Below are positions 12,316 through 25,884 of a DNA stretch of 64,000 nt, piece by piece; position 1 is the stretch's first letter; the number at the start of each line of letters is the position of its first letter. The stretch covers positions 39,517,719 through 39,581,718 of the forward strand of contig CP141141.1 of assembly GCA_035235625.1 (NCBI GenBank), written 5' to 3'. Both the position numbers and the translations under genes were made by a program. The notes beneath the pieces are model-generated. The model was not told the DNA's origin and made no database searches. It saw nothing but the letters and a program-made list of their open reading frames with translations. This DNA is from Saururus chinensis (taxonomy: Eukaryota > Streptophyta > Magnoliopsida > Piperales > Saururaceae).

Positions 12316-14352
12316 ATGGAATCAAGGTTGTTACAATCTATTGGCTCCCTCGAGATAACTTCCGATAGTGGTAAAGAAGTGCAGTTGTCTGATGATTCTA
12401 CCCAAGCTAAAGCAGTACCTCATGGTGTTGTAGCACCAGAAAATCAGATGGAAAATTTCTTCGATTTAATGATGCAGAGAATGACACAGCATCTGCAGAA
12501 TCAAGGATTTCAGCCTAGCCCGAATCCTCTAAGTAACACAGTTGATTCGGCTGAAAGTAGCAGGCATGAGAAAGATAATCTGCTTGAGCGGTTCAAGAAA
12601 ATTGCTCCTACATTTACCGGAGAGGACGGTCCAGAGGCGGCCGAGAAATGGGTATTTGAGGTGGAAAGAATTTTCAAGGCCATGAAAGTTCTAGAATCTA
12701 GGAAGGTGGACGTGGCCACTTTCTCAATGACAGGAGAAGCGGCTTTTTGGTGGCCATCTGCAGAGCGAAACTTTTTCTCTGACAAGGACAACATCAAGTG
12801 GGACGAGTTTAGAGAGGTTCTTTTTGACAAATATTTCCCTCTCCATATTCAAGAAAAGAAAGAGAAGGAATTTTTAGACCTGCAGCAAGGAAATATGACG
12901 GTCGTTCAGTACGAAAATAAATTCGTACAACTACAGCATTTTGCTCCCGATATCTGCCCTACAGAATTACGAAAAGCCAGGAAGTTCATAAGAGGGCTGA
13001 ACAATGGACTTCGTGGTAGAATAGTGGGTTTCCAACCTACTACTTTCGCCAAGGTAGTAGAGCTAGCCTCTTTATTAGAAACTAAATATCAAGAATTCTT
13101 GGCGGGACATAAGGACCACAGTCAGAACAGTAGTTCTAAAACTGATGAAAGAAAGAGAAAAGTCCAGAGTAACAACCGCATTTTTCAAAAGCCTTTTGGT
13201 GCACAAGCACAAGTTCAGAGGGGGAAGAGATTTGAAAGGTGTTCTAAGTGCGATCGGTTTCATCCTGCAGGAGGCTATTTTTATAATGAAGGACGGTGTT
13301 TTGGCTGTGGTGAGTTGGGACATCGAATTAATAATTGTCCTAGGATGAAGAGCCAAGGGTCTGAGGTACGATGTTTCTCTTGTGGTGAGCTGGGACATAA
13401 GATTAAAGAATGTCCAAAGAAGCAGAAGCTGGAGGAGATCAAAGTGGAGTCGAAGCCTAAGGCTCAAGGTCGGATCTATGCTATTACAGCTGAAGAAGCT
13501 CAAACTTCAGCAGAAATTATTCAAGGTACACTTCTAATCTTAGACAAGATTGCTAAAGTTTTAATAGATTCAGGATCGACACATTCTTTTATATCCTGTG
13601 ATTTCGCTTTAAGTACTGGTCGTTCGATTATGGAACTAGGATATATACTAGAAGTGTCAACTCCTATGGGCAAGACTGTTCTAGCTCAGGAGTTTCTGCA
13701 AGATGTGTCTGTGCCCTTAGGAAACCAAAAATGGAAGGTCAACCTCATACTTTTAGGTATGACTGATTTTGATGTCATCCTAGGAATGGATTGGTTAGCA
13801 GAGAATGAGGCGATGATAGATTGTAAGAGAAAAAGGGTTATGTTCTTTAAGAATGGAGAAAGAATTTGTACCTTTTATGGAAATAACGAACATACAGGGG
13901 CATCTATCATTTCTGCTATTAAGGCTCAACATCTAATGTCTAAAGGATGTCACGCGTATCTTGCCACCGTGATTTCTGAAGAGCCTTTGACTCCTCGTTT
14001 AGAAAATATTGATGTGATAAAAGACTTTCCACATGTGTTTCCTGATGATCTCCCAGGGGTGCCACCGAGAAGAGAGATAGATTTTAACATAGACTTAATA
14101 CCAAGGACAAGTCCTATCTCTAAGGCACCCTATCGGATGGCTCCTGCAGAACGAAAGGAATTAAAGAGTCAATTACAGGAGTTATTCGATAAAGGATTCA
14201 TTATACCCAGTGTCTCACCATGGGGAGCTCCAGTCTTATTTGTAAGAAAGAAAGACGGGTCTTTAAGACTATGCATAGATTATAGGATGCTCAATTCAGT
14301 AACTGTAAAGAATAAGTATCTCTTACCCCAAATTGACAACTTGTTTGACTAG
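12316..14352 (+). pseudogene. Chromovirus gag-protease-RT (N-terminal part), ended by an in-frame TAG
   Basis: The 678-codon frame holds the gag domain (about residues 90-260), then two CCHC knuckles ([14 protein letters not shown] and [14 protein letters not shown]). The retropepsin active site ([12 protein letters not shown], about residue 418) and the start of reverse transcriptase with [13 protein letters not shown] follow. The frame stops at TAG 14350-14352 inside the RT domain; the same frame stays open immediately after it, so the stop is a simple nonsense change. In the family, gag forms the particle and the protease cuts the polyprotein. Confidence 0.9.
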
Positions 14353-14385
14353 CTGCAAGAAGCTAGAGTATTCTCAAAAATAGAT

Positions 14386-15387
14386 TTGAGATCGGGGTAT
14401 CATCAGTTAAGAATACGGGACGAGGACATTTCAAAAATAGCTTTCCGTACCCGTTATGGCCACTACGAATTTTTAGTGATGCCATTTGGATTAACAAATG
14501 CTCCTGCAATTTTCATGGATCTTATGAATCATGTCTTTCATGCACATCTGGATAAATTTGTAATCGTTTTTGTTGATGATATTTTGATTTATTCTTCTAG
14601 TCCAGAAGAGCATAGAGAACATTTGCAGATTGTACTACAAGCCCTAAGGGATCATCGACTCTATGCTAAATTGAGTAAATGTGAGTTCTGGTTGGAACGG
14701 ATGGTTTTCCTAGGTCATATTATTTCTAAAGATGGAGTATCAGTGGATCCAACCAAGATTGAGGCGGTGATGAAGTGGGAGAGACCTAAGACAGTTTCGG
14801 AAATAAGAAGTTTTCTAGGTCTCGCCGGCTATTATCAAAGATTCATTCAGGGATTCTCAAGTATAACTTTGCCCTTAACCAAGTTAACTAGAAAAGGGGT
14901 GAAGTTTATATGGAATGAGGAATGCGAAAAAGGCTTTCAAGAATTAAAAAGGAAGTTAACTACCGCTCCAGTCTTATCCTTACCATCCAGTAGTGGAGGA
15001 TATGTAGTGTATAGTGATGCTTCTGGTACAGGACTTAGATGCGTACTAATGCAAAATGAGAAAGTAATTGCTTATGCTTCAAGGCAGTTAAAGAGACACG
15101 AAAGTAATTACTCCACTCATGACCTCGAATTGGCAGCGGTAGTTTTTGCCTTAAAAATTTGGAGACATTACTTATACAGAGAAAATTTTGAAGTCTTTAC
15201 ATATCATCAAAGCCTGAAGTATATATTCTCTCAACGCGAGCTTAATATGAGGCAAAGATGGTGGATAGAGTATATCAAAGATTATGATTTTTCGATCCAT
15301 TACCACCCTGGAAAAGCAAATGTGGTGGCGAATGCATTGAGTCGTAAAGCTGCGGGGAGGGTCGCTCATTTACTAGCCCAAAGATGA
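14386..15387 (+). pseudogene. Chromovirus reverse transcriptase-RNase H segment
   Basis: In the same frame as the gag segment, this part carries the RT catalytic FVDDILIYS motif and the LRSGYHQ and MPFGLTNAP blocks, followed by RNase H with YSDASGTG. The usual TDHKSL of the RNase H region reads TYHQSL here, so a conserved Asp is lost. An in-frame TGA at 15385-15387 ends it. Confidence 0.9.
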
Positions 15388-15390
15388 AAA

Positions 15391-16209
15391 TTGATGGAGG
15401 AAGTGATAGAATTTCAACCTAGGTTGCAGTTGGGAAACAAGAGTTCCCTTGTGGCCAACTTGAAGGTGAAATCCGAACTAGTCGAGCGCATTCTTGAGGC
15501 GCAAGAAAAAGATGAAGAAACACAGGTTTCACTGGAACGGCCTGACTTCAGCAAAGGCTCTGATGGAGGGATAAGATTTCAAGAAAGATTAGTAGTTCCG
15601 GCAATACCTAATTTAAGGCAAGATCTGTTATATGAGGTGCATAAATCTCAGTACACCATCCACCCCGGTGGAACGAAGATGTATCAGGACCTAAAAAGGA
15701 ATTTTTGGTGGATTGGGATGAAAAGAGACATAGGAAAGTATGTCTCCAAGTGTTTAACATGCCAGCAGGTTAAAGCTGAACATCAAAAACCCTCTGGTAC
15801 CTTGCAGTCAATTGAAATTCCAAAGTGGAAATGGGATCATATATCCATGGATTTTGTTTCAGGTTTGCCTAGGACATCACAAGGTCACGAGGTTATTTGG
15901 GTAATAGTAGATCGACTCACTAAAAGTGCACATTTTTTGCCTCTAAGAAAGACTCAATCTTTAAATGGTTTGGCAAGGATGTATGTAAAAGAAATTGTGA
16001 GTCGGCACGGTGTGCCATTGTCGATAATCTCAGATCGGGACGGTCGTTTTACCTCTCAATTTTGGAAAGGATTCCAGGAAGAGATGGGTACTAATTTACG
16101 ATTTAGAACAGCTTTCCACCCAAACAGATGGACAATCAGAGAGAACCATACAAACCTTGGAGGATATGTTGCGGGTTTGTGTCTTGGATTGGAAGGGCAA
16201 CTGGGATGA
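15391..16209 (+). pseudogene. Chromovirus integrase, frameshifted
   Basis: The frame contains the H2C2 zinc-binding region (HPGGTKMYQDL...CLTCQQVK) and the integrase core with the first two catalytic Asp residues (in SMDFVSGL and SDRDGRF). Near 16120 two bases are missing relative to the family, which shifts the frame just before the catalytic Glu region; the shifted frame ends at 16209. A further stop follows near 16292. Confidence 0.88.
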
Positions 16210-16378
16210 GTATCTACCATTAATCAAGTTTGCCTATAATAATAGTCATCACTCTAGTATAGGTATGGCACCATATGAAGCTCTCTATGGCTGACCATGT
16301 CGATCCCCGACTAGTTGGAACGAAGTGGGAGAGCGAAAATTATTAAAGTCAAAAATTGTATAGCAGTGTGCCGACAAT

Positions 16379-16882
16379 GTGAAACTCATCAAAAATCGGT
16401 TGATGACAGCTCAGAGTCGTCAGAAGAACTATGCTGATCGAAGAAGGAAAGATCTCAGCTTTAGTGTGGGTGATCAAGTATTCTTAAAAGTCTCGCCAAC
16501 CAAAGGAGTTATGAGGTTTGGAATTAAAGGTAAATTGAGTCCTCGTTTTATAGGACTATTTGAAATATTGGATAAAGTGGGACTAGTAGCTTACAGGTTG
16601 GCCTTGCCTTCTCAGCTCGAAAACGTCCATAGTGTGTTCCATGTATCCATGCTCAGAAGGTATATGCGAGACCCTTCTCATGTTCTCGATCAGTCCATTT
16701 TGACCCTAGAACCTGATTTGTCTTTCGAAGAGAAACCGATCAGAATTCTGGACCATAGGGAACAAATTCTTCAGACAAAGAAAATTCCATTGGTAAAGGT
16801 GTTATGGCAACACCACTCCTATGAGAAAGCGACATGGGAATTAGAAAGTGAAATGCTACAAAAATTTCCAGAGCTTTTTTAG
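16379..16882 (+). pseudogene. Chromovirus integrase C-terminus with chromodomain-like tail
   Basis: This open segment is shifted by one frame relative to the upstream pol. It contains the GPY/F-type region (KLSPRFIGLFEIL, then a VFHVSMLRR block) and a tail around VKVLWQHHSYEKATWELE that resembles the chromodomain of plant chromoviruses. In the family this tail directs integration toward heterochromatin. Confidence 0.85.
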
Positions 16883-16931
16883 GACAGAAAGGTATAATTT
16901 CGAGGACGAAATTTTCTTAAGGGGGGTAGAA

Positions 16932-18651
<1,720 letters not shown>

Positions 18652-18771
18652 ATTGCAAAAGGGGTGTGTATGGCAGGTAAGAGGTTTGGAATATGTGTTC
18701 AGCAATAGACTCTTTCTACAAGCTATTCTAGTTTTTCATATGCCACACGCATTTCTTTACAGGGGCACATC

Positions 18772-19111
18772 TAGTTATGCCATCGGGTCGGGTTCGGGTC
18801 GGGTTTTGCAAAACCCGAACCTACATCACAAAGCTGTGACCCGAACCCGACCCGACCCGACCTATTTGACCCGAATAGATTAAAAAAATAATTCTTATAT
18901 AATTTTATTATAATTTTTTTAATTTTTTTTAAAAAATAATATCAAAAAATATAAGTTTTATATTTATATTTATATTTATATTCAGGTCGGGTCGGGTTGA
19001 ATCACTAAAACCCGACCCAACCTATTAGAATTATTTTTAAAAACTAAACCCAACCCATTAGGGTCGGGTTGGGTCAGATTTATCATTTACCCGACCTGAG
19101 TGGCATCCCTG
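18772..19111. mobile_element. hAT-like MITE, complete, 8-bp target duplication
   Basis: The terminal repeats are TAGTTATGCCA at the left and CAGGGATGCCA (as the reverse complement) at the right, flanked by perfect 8-bp duplications GGCACATC at 18764-18771 and 19112-19119. Subterminal CGGGTCGGGT words are repeated in both orientations. Length is 340 bp with no coding capacity. The 8-bp duplication and the CAGGG-type end fit the hAT superfamily. Confidence 0.85.
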
Positions 19112-19119
19112 GGCACATC

Positions 19120-22100
19120 TTAAAAATCTTCCCTTAGCATTTTCAATGTTTAAATAATTATTTTCAGTCATGCAATCTTTTTTGTTCAGTCATGCTATCA
19201 AAACATGCATCTAGCTCCCAAGGAAAGCCGACTGAAGTTATGGTTTGGCATGGGGCTATTGTCCATGAAAGGAACATTACCTGTTGTTTCTGGCAATACC
19301 ATGGACTACGACCCTACTAGAAAGTAAATGTGACCTAAGGTCTAGATTCATTGCTTTTGTCCGTCTTGATTTTATTATGCTCACTATGAGGATAGGTCTG
19401 TTTGCCTTGTCACTGTGTACTTTCCAGTTCAGTACTCAATGAATTTACCTAACAGTGCAAAGTATTTTACTTTTTCTTGATACTTCGTCGTATGGTGCAA
19501 AGTTGCTTCAGTAGGAAAGTAGGAGTTGTTTGAAGAGTGCCCAACGAGCAACTCTCTCATCATCCTTCCCCTCGCTTCCGTTGCATTTTCGTAAGTTTTG
19601 GCCAAGCCGAAGCTGGGTTCGTATGGCAAAGTTGACGAGATGCTGGCTCGGGAGGCCTAGAACTAGAAGCTCCTTCTTGCATTCTTGCATTGAACACACG
19701 TAATATATAAAACGATTCCGCACCAACCGTCTTTGACTTGTGCTCGCCAACCATTCAGCTCTCTCTCTTTCTCTTACATCTCTTTCTCAACCAGAGTTGA
19801 ATTTTTTTATGGGGCCAAGGAATTGAATGTATTTATAAAAGATTATATTATACGGAGTATTTTCTTTGTCTTATAAAGAGCATTTAAATGGTAAAATAAG
19901 TAAAAATTTTAAAAAATATATTGCCCCCAAAGAAGACGGGAAAATTGAGATAAATTACTTAAAAGTTAAGTTCCAAAGGCTTTTAAGATATACTTAAAAG
20001 AAATAAAATCTTATCCAAATAGGCTCTAAGTACAAGCAATTGAAATTTCTGAAAAGTTTCACCCACAGGTGTCCGTCACTAGTCACTAAACAATAAAAGT
20101 TAAAGGTTTTTTTACAGCTCAGAGACACAGAAGAACATGTTCCCAATTGTACTCGTAGCTATAAAAAGGACATGGCAACATGTCCTGAATGCTGATCCCC
20201 ATAGGCTTAAAGCTACCCCCGGCGGGTAGCAGTGATGTGATGTCAAATCCATAGATATACGAGGACTTGATGTTGCCCAGATCTATTAGTATTGTCCAAT
20301 GGTGAAACTAAAGATCCTTCGGATTAAGCCAACCACCAGTTTTATGAAGAATGGCATCAGGGATTCTGCCGCTTTCTTGTCTGGCCCCAAAAAAGCTCTT
20401 TATAAACAAGTGCCCACAGGCAGCTATCTCCATGACTGTTTCTTTCTGTCTACCAATAGAGTCTTCATCCTTCTCTCACGTTTTCTTCTTCTATATGGTG
20501 TGTAGAGTGACAACCTTTCTTTGCAAGGATTTAGAAGCTTTCTCCGTTAGGGAATAGATCTGGTATATATCTTACAGTTGCACCGGATTGGCTGACAGTC
20601 TGATGGGTGCATAAATTCATGTTAAACGTGAAGTGGAGTTTTATGCTTTAACCGTTTCATTCATCCAAGGCCTTGCATGTGGGAAGGAGGATTCATGGTG
20701 CAGCCAAGGATGACTTGCCGGTGACTCCTTTCCTTATTGGGTGCATACAAAGGCATATTGTTAGACATTCCTTTGTTATGTAGCATTTCCAGAGAGTTTC
20801 TAATTTCACCTTTGGTCTCCGATGTCCACAATGGAAAAAGCCGCCCGGCAAGTGGTCTGTGGCTACATCTTCGCCTTGTTTTCACATGCTAGACCTCTGA
20901 TGACAAACATGCCGATAAATGAAGATGGTGAGTTCTGATGTTGGGCGTTTAAGCAAATTTATAGGTATATTGACTTTCTTTTCTTCTTCTACAAATGGAC
21001 TAAGTGCACTTTGTCATTGCAATCTGGACCGTAATATACAGGCCGATGCAGTAGTCGTCTCCAAGCAATTAGTTTATAATTTCTACGTATGTTTGAACAT
21101 GTGTGCCATGACTTTGTTTAAGAATAGGGGCTTACAATATGCTTTATCCCCATAATCTGACCTTGACTGCGAGCTCTTTTTGTAGGTATTAACTGTCACA
21201 CGGATATTGATGAACTCGCTGCTACTATTGGATTAAAACATTTCATGTCTGCTGATGACTTTTCTTGCTGTTCACTTGATGGCTTAATTGGTTCTATCTA
21301 TGATTGTGAGTTCTCCTGATGATACAGGATCATGGTGTGCCATTCTCTCCTACTAGGTAGACTGAGAATAGCGTTGTTATCAGTTCCATTGCCTTTTCAT
21401 AACAATTATTTTCGAAAACTGTTGTGCTTATCATATTCGATTACTGAAAAGATCGTACATGCAATTTATACATTATGTTCGAGTTCTATCCCCTTCCAAT
21501 CAACATGATGGTGTATAAAGTTGGTTGTGTAAATTAATTTCCATACGACTGATTTGTGTTTATGCAAATAACATTCTCTTGAGAAAGTATTCAATTTGCA
21601 AAGCCTATCAATTTTTACTAATGGAGCAGGCCACTCGGGCGATCCAAGGGTCAAACGCCTCCAGTACATAAATGGTATCCTATTGATGAAGATCGTATAT
21701 ATGAATAAATTGGTAAGGAGGTTCGTAGGGGAATTTTGGAAAGTTGCATCACCTGTCTCCACAAAGGCGTTCGAATTGCAAAAATCTGCTAGTTTGGATG
21801 TAAACGGTGCAGAAGCTTGAAATTACAAATGCAGCTGCTTTCAGCCAATGATCTGGTTTCTAATCTGCTAGTGCAAGACTTTTGTTTCTCTCTTTTTTAT
21901 TAAGTGTTTTTCTGTAACATTGTGTAGTGAAAGTTTCTGTAATAGATTAAACTAAAAGTAACTTGGGTGAATTGGGACGCGTCTAACCTGAGTAGGCTCC
22001 ATAACCAGCTGCCTTGTCCATGCGACCTTGGTCTAACATGTACATAGAAGTGAATACAGAATTTATGTACTATGTTCGACGTGAAAAGAGTCTGGAATAC

Positions 22101-22540
22101 CTTGTGAGGGAGTTAAATAGCATGGTCACGGATGCTTGCGGCGGAGCTCAGGAACACAGCGCGTTATTGTGATAGCTGTAGCCTGTGGGCCATCATGTAT
22201 TTAAGATAGGAAGCAAGTCAAAAGAGACCCAACTGGAAATGGTCAAGACAAGAAAGGGAGCTGTTCACATTAATCTAAAGTAGGGGAAAAGGAAGACACT
22301 GACCAGCTTACTGGCTGCCCTCTGGTCGTCACTGTGCTCTGTGCACTGCTGTCTCCGTCTCTTTCAATTGTTCTAATAAAAAAACTCGATTGACTTGTTT
22401 CTGATTTAAATTATATTTAATAGTTGCATACGGTTCAATTTAAGCGGCTGGGTTCTTAAAATAACATATTGTTTTTCATTCTCTCAGTTGTGGATCTTAT
22501 CATTCAATTTCTAAATTCTAAATTTTGTAGAAGATGACTC
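19120..22540. other. Unresolved region; possible decayed gene or non-coding transcript
   Basis: No gene model can be built. Base composition is more gene-like than its surroundings, and several stretches read as protein-like in one frame without continuing. One example is plus 21185-21310, preceded by a TTTTTGTAG acceptor-like sequence and encoding DELAATIGLKHFMSADDF. Another is plus 21628-21690, and a third is on the minus strand at 20130-20270. None matches a family I recognise. A ruined gene copy or a long non-coding RNA are both possible. Confidence 0.3.
20168..20230. other. Two perfect small hairpins, one with a GNRA-type loop
   Basis: GGACATG-GCAA-CATGTCC (20168-20185) is a perfect 7-bp stem with a GCAA tetraloop. 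GCTACCC-CCGGC-GGGTAGC (20212-20230) is a second perfect 7-bp stem. They are 26 bases apart. If transcribed on the plus strand they would form adjacent stable stem-loops. Function is unknown. Confidence 0.5.
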
Positions 22541-23470
22541 GTGAAGCGCCACATCCTTGAAGATATGATTATTCCGTTCCTTCCCAAAGTAAGTATACAG
22601 TTGCATTTACAAAGATTCCGAGAATAAAAATAATTTTGATATGACATTTATTGAAGAAAGGGTTGTGTACCGTAGAATTTTCACGTCGATAACACGAGAT
22701 CAAGACACAAAATCTTCATAAAGAGTTAAGAATCCATTTTGAATATTAACGTTCGAAGAATTTATGTTGTGAAGATTCCGCATCAGTCTTACGAAGACAT
22801 AATTTATCAACAATGGCAATATTTCCTTTATGTCGCCATCTTTCTAGATTGAGTAATATACCATGATATATTAGCTCAGCAAATAAAGGAATGATGTGGC
22901 ACGCAACCCTAAAACCATACGAGATGATGCAAGTCCTTTGTTCCCAAAAATTTCAAAGCTTTATAGGCTAAATTAGCTATGAAACGTCCCAAAATTTTAG
23001 ATTCTAAAGAATTTTATATCTGTATTTATGAAAGGAGAAATATGGTTGATAAGTAGTCCAAGTTGTTCTAGTCTAAGGTTGACACTGAAGGGAAGATTTT
23101 AACAAATATTTTCTAAGCACTTCACAATCTTGTAGAGTGTGTTCTTTCCAGTTTCCCAATAGGGCAGTTATCAAACTTACTGATCAGTGCAAAGTATGAT
23201 CCGTGCCAACTTGATTGACACAATCTTAGGAGTTTCTTTACCTATGCATATCCCTAATTTAGATCATGCTAGCTATGCATGTCCTTGAGTGGATCATGCT
23301 AGCTATACACAGCCTTGATTCCATAGCTTCTGTATATAGCAACATACTGATATGTCATTATATATATAGTAATTTGTTAATTCTTTATATTGTAATTTAA
23401 ATATACATGTAATCTATATATTAATGAAAAATATGTCCCAATAGCCATTGCATTGGGTTTTTTTATATGG
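22541..23470. other. Intergenic, possibly the 5' end/LTR of the copia remnant
   Basis: No coding sequence is seen. The stretch 23225-23440 contains a repeated CATGCTAGCTAT phrase and AT-rich text just upstream of the copia gag remnant, as expected of a decayed LTR and leader. I cannot define LTR ends. Confidence 0.3.
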
Positions 23471-23489
23471 TAGTTAAGGCAAAGAAGTG

Positions 23490-24660
23490 GCAGAGAATTT
23501 CACCCTCTATGGCGTCCTCTTCCTCAATGTCCAACGAAACCATGCCCCCTTCAACGAGTGTTAGCAACACGACTTCCTTTTTTCCCATTATGAAGGTAAA
23601 TTACTCAAGAGGTCTCTATTAAACTTAGTGTCTTTAATTATTTGATTTGGAAGATGCAAGTGATGCATGTTTTTTGTTATCATAGTCTCTTTGGACTTGT
23701 TTTTGGCACTTTTCAGTGTCTATTTGGCGATGACTTTTTTGAGAATGTTCTCAAATGACTACATCTTGATCAAATGGTTTTAGCTTGGATTGTCAACTCT
23801 TTGATTGAGGATATGCTCACTTAAGTTATTCACTGCGAATCTGTTTCAAAAATTTGGCAATGCCTTAAAGACTCTTTTTGACACTTTACCCATTCTTGTA
23901 TTCAACAGGTCAAGTAAGAACTTCACTCTTTATCTAAGTGTTCCCTCTATATATATCCATAAGGCCTAGGTTCTCACAAGTGCTTGAAAACCTGTTGATG
24001 ATGATGTTATTTTGTGGCTTCTGAATGGCCTTGGATCAAAGGGATCCCATTGTTGCTATCAATCTCTCTCTTAACTTCCCCTCTATTGACAAAGTCACTA
24101 CCTTGTTATTTGACTTTGAGTTGTGACTCTAAGTATCCTTTTCGCTTTTTGATACACCCACGTACCGCCATGTTTTCTTCCAAGACTCAACCTCAGCCTC
24201 ACCGATCTCCTTTTGGCAGCAATGCAAGTCGACCTCTTGGTTGGGCTTCTCATTTTGGATAGCATGTAGGCACATCTCTTGCCCCTTTGTCTGCCATCCT
24301 TCCCTCTTCGACTCGTGGATGTAGTCAAGGTTATGTGCATGTTGCTTCCATTATTGGTGATGCTTCATCTTTTTATTATTACAAGTGTCTATCCAAATCA
24401 TAAGGTGAATAATGGTGAAGCTACTGAGCCCTTTTTTGTTGATCCTATACAATCTTTTGCCGCCATGCACCTTTCGGACCACAATGATCAAACTTGGTAC
24501 CTCGATAAAGACGCTACCAACTATATGACACCAAATACATCTTTGGTGGAAGATATGGTTCCTTATTCCGGTTTTAATACTATTTTTATTGGTAATAGTG
24601 CCAGTTTCCCCTATCTTACACATGCTCTATCTCTCTCTCTCGGATTCTTCTCTTAAACTT
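23490..24660 (+). pseudogene. Ty1/copia gag-protease remnant
   Basis: Broken frames resemble copia gag: a region with IWKMQV, then QMVLAWIVNSL, then a segment with FPSIDKVTTLL. It ends in a protease-proximal stretch with TWYLDKDATNYMTPN at about 24494-24538. The copia active-site phrase is normally DSGA; here it reads DKDA, so the catalytic motif is lost. Stops and frameshifts occur throughout. Reverse transcriptase and integrase are absent, so the element is truncated as well as decayed. Confidence 0.75.
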
Positions 24661-25335
24661 ACTAATGGTCTTATTATTCTGACCTTTAAGGGAAAATTTA
24701 CTCTGTGTTTCTTAATTTCCTTGTTTAGTTACAATTAAATAAAAGATTGTCTCTTAGTTCTATTATGATTAGTTTAGTTTTTCTCTATAGATTGCTTACT
24801 TTAGAGAAGCTTAAGAATTAATAATTTAAAGATTATAATAAAGTTAATTATTTTATTTTATATTTTAATTATTTTTTTATATTTTTATCTTTAATTTAAT
24901 TTATGTAGACATAGGTCTACATTAGTTTTCTCCTAGTAGAGGTGTAATTAGCTCTAGTTTGGGGGAGGGTTATTCTGTTTTGTTTCTACTTTGTGTACAC
25001 TTCTTTGAGCTTATATAGTTTTGATTTACCTATATAAAAAAAACTCTGCTTCGTGAGGTGATATATGTGGTCCTTTGTAAACTATTTTCTATCGAAATAC
25101 ATTTTATAGTATTATTATGAACAATACTATGACGTTGAAGCCAAGTGTCTGATATTTGGGAGTGACCACGCCATTGAAATTAATGCTTATGTTCAACACG
25201 ATTTATAGTTGAGGTTAGCAGCAAGTCCATGCTCGGCAATGATCATATACTACTTGGACGTTGGAACGTACAACTGATGATCAATAGGGCTAATTATCTC
25301 AATTAATTAGATGATTAGCTGAACAAAATCATCTT
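24661..25335. other. AT-rich sequence, possible copia LTR debris
   Basis: There is no gene. A phrase at 24960-25050 (GGGGGAGGGTTATTCTG, then TTTTGATTTACCTATATAAA) looks like a copia purine tract and LTR fragment, but the ends cannot be defined. Confidence 0.3.
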
Positions 25336-25339
25336 GACA

Positions 25340-25880
25340 CGGGAGCTGGCCACACCTTTATATCGGACAATGAAGCATGACACATAGGGCTAAGGCTCGT
25401 CAAAGATTCTAGCCAAATGAAGGTGGTGAACTCTAAAGCCCGCAAGGTTGGCCAAAGATGTTCCCTTTTGGATTGACAATTAGTTTGGCACAACAAATCT
25501 CATGGTGGTCCCCTTGGATGACTTCCAAGATATCCTTGGGATAGAATTCTTGCAAAAAGTGAATATTGTCCTGATGCCACATCTAGGTTCAGTTTGCATG
25601 TTTGAAGCCACAACTTCATACATAGTGTCGGTTGTTCAGAAGAGCAAGACTAATACTGCACATTTATCTGCACTCCAGTTAGACAACGGGTTGAAGAAAG
25701 GTGATCTAACATACCTTGTAGCTCTTTGAATGGAAAATCAATTAGGGGGATCAACCCTTGCCGAAAGAGGTCCAAGCTATTTTGACTGACTATGTTGATG
25801 TTATGCCCGAAGCTTTACCAAAGTATCTCCCTCCGCGGAGACCCATTGACCACCAAATAGAATTGGAGTATGGTGTGAAA
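25340..25880 (+). pseudogene. Ty3/gypsy protease to RT N-terminus remnant
   Basis: A protease-like motif (DTGAGHTFIS, about 25337-25366) is followed after stops by VVPLDDFQDILGIEFL (from 25505). After another frame change comes the RT-proximal block ALPKYLPPRRPIDHQIELE (about 25813-25869). These are characteristic of plant gypsy pol. The fragment ends abruptly at about 25880, where it meets the interior of an unrelated LTR copy. Confidence 0.8.
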
Positions 25881-25884
25881 AATC

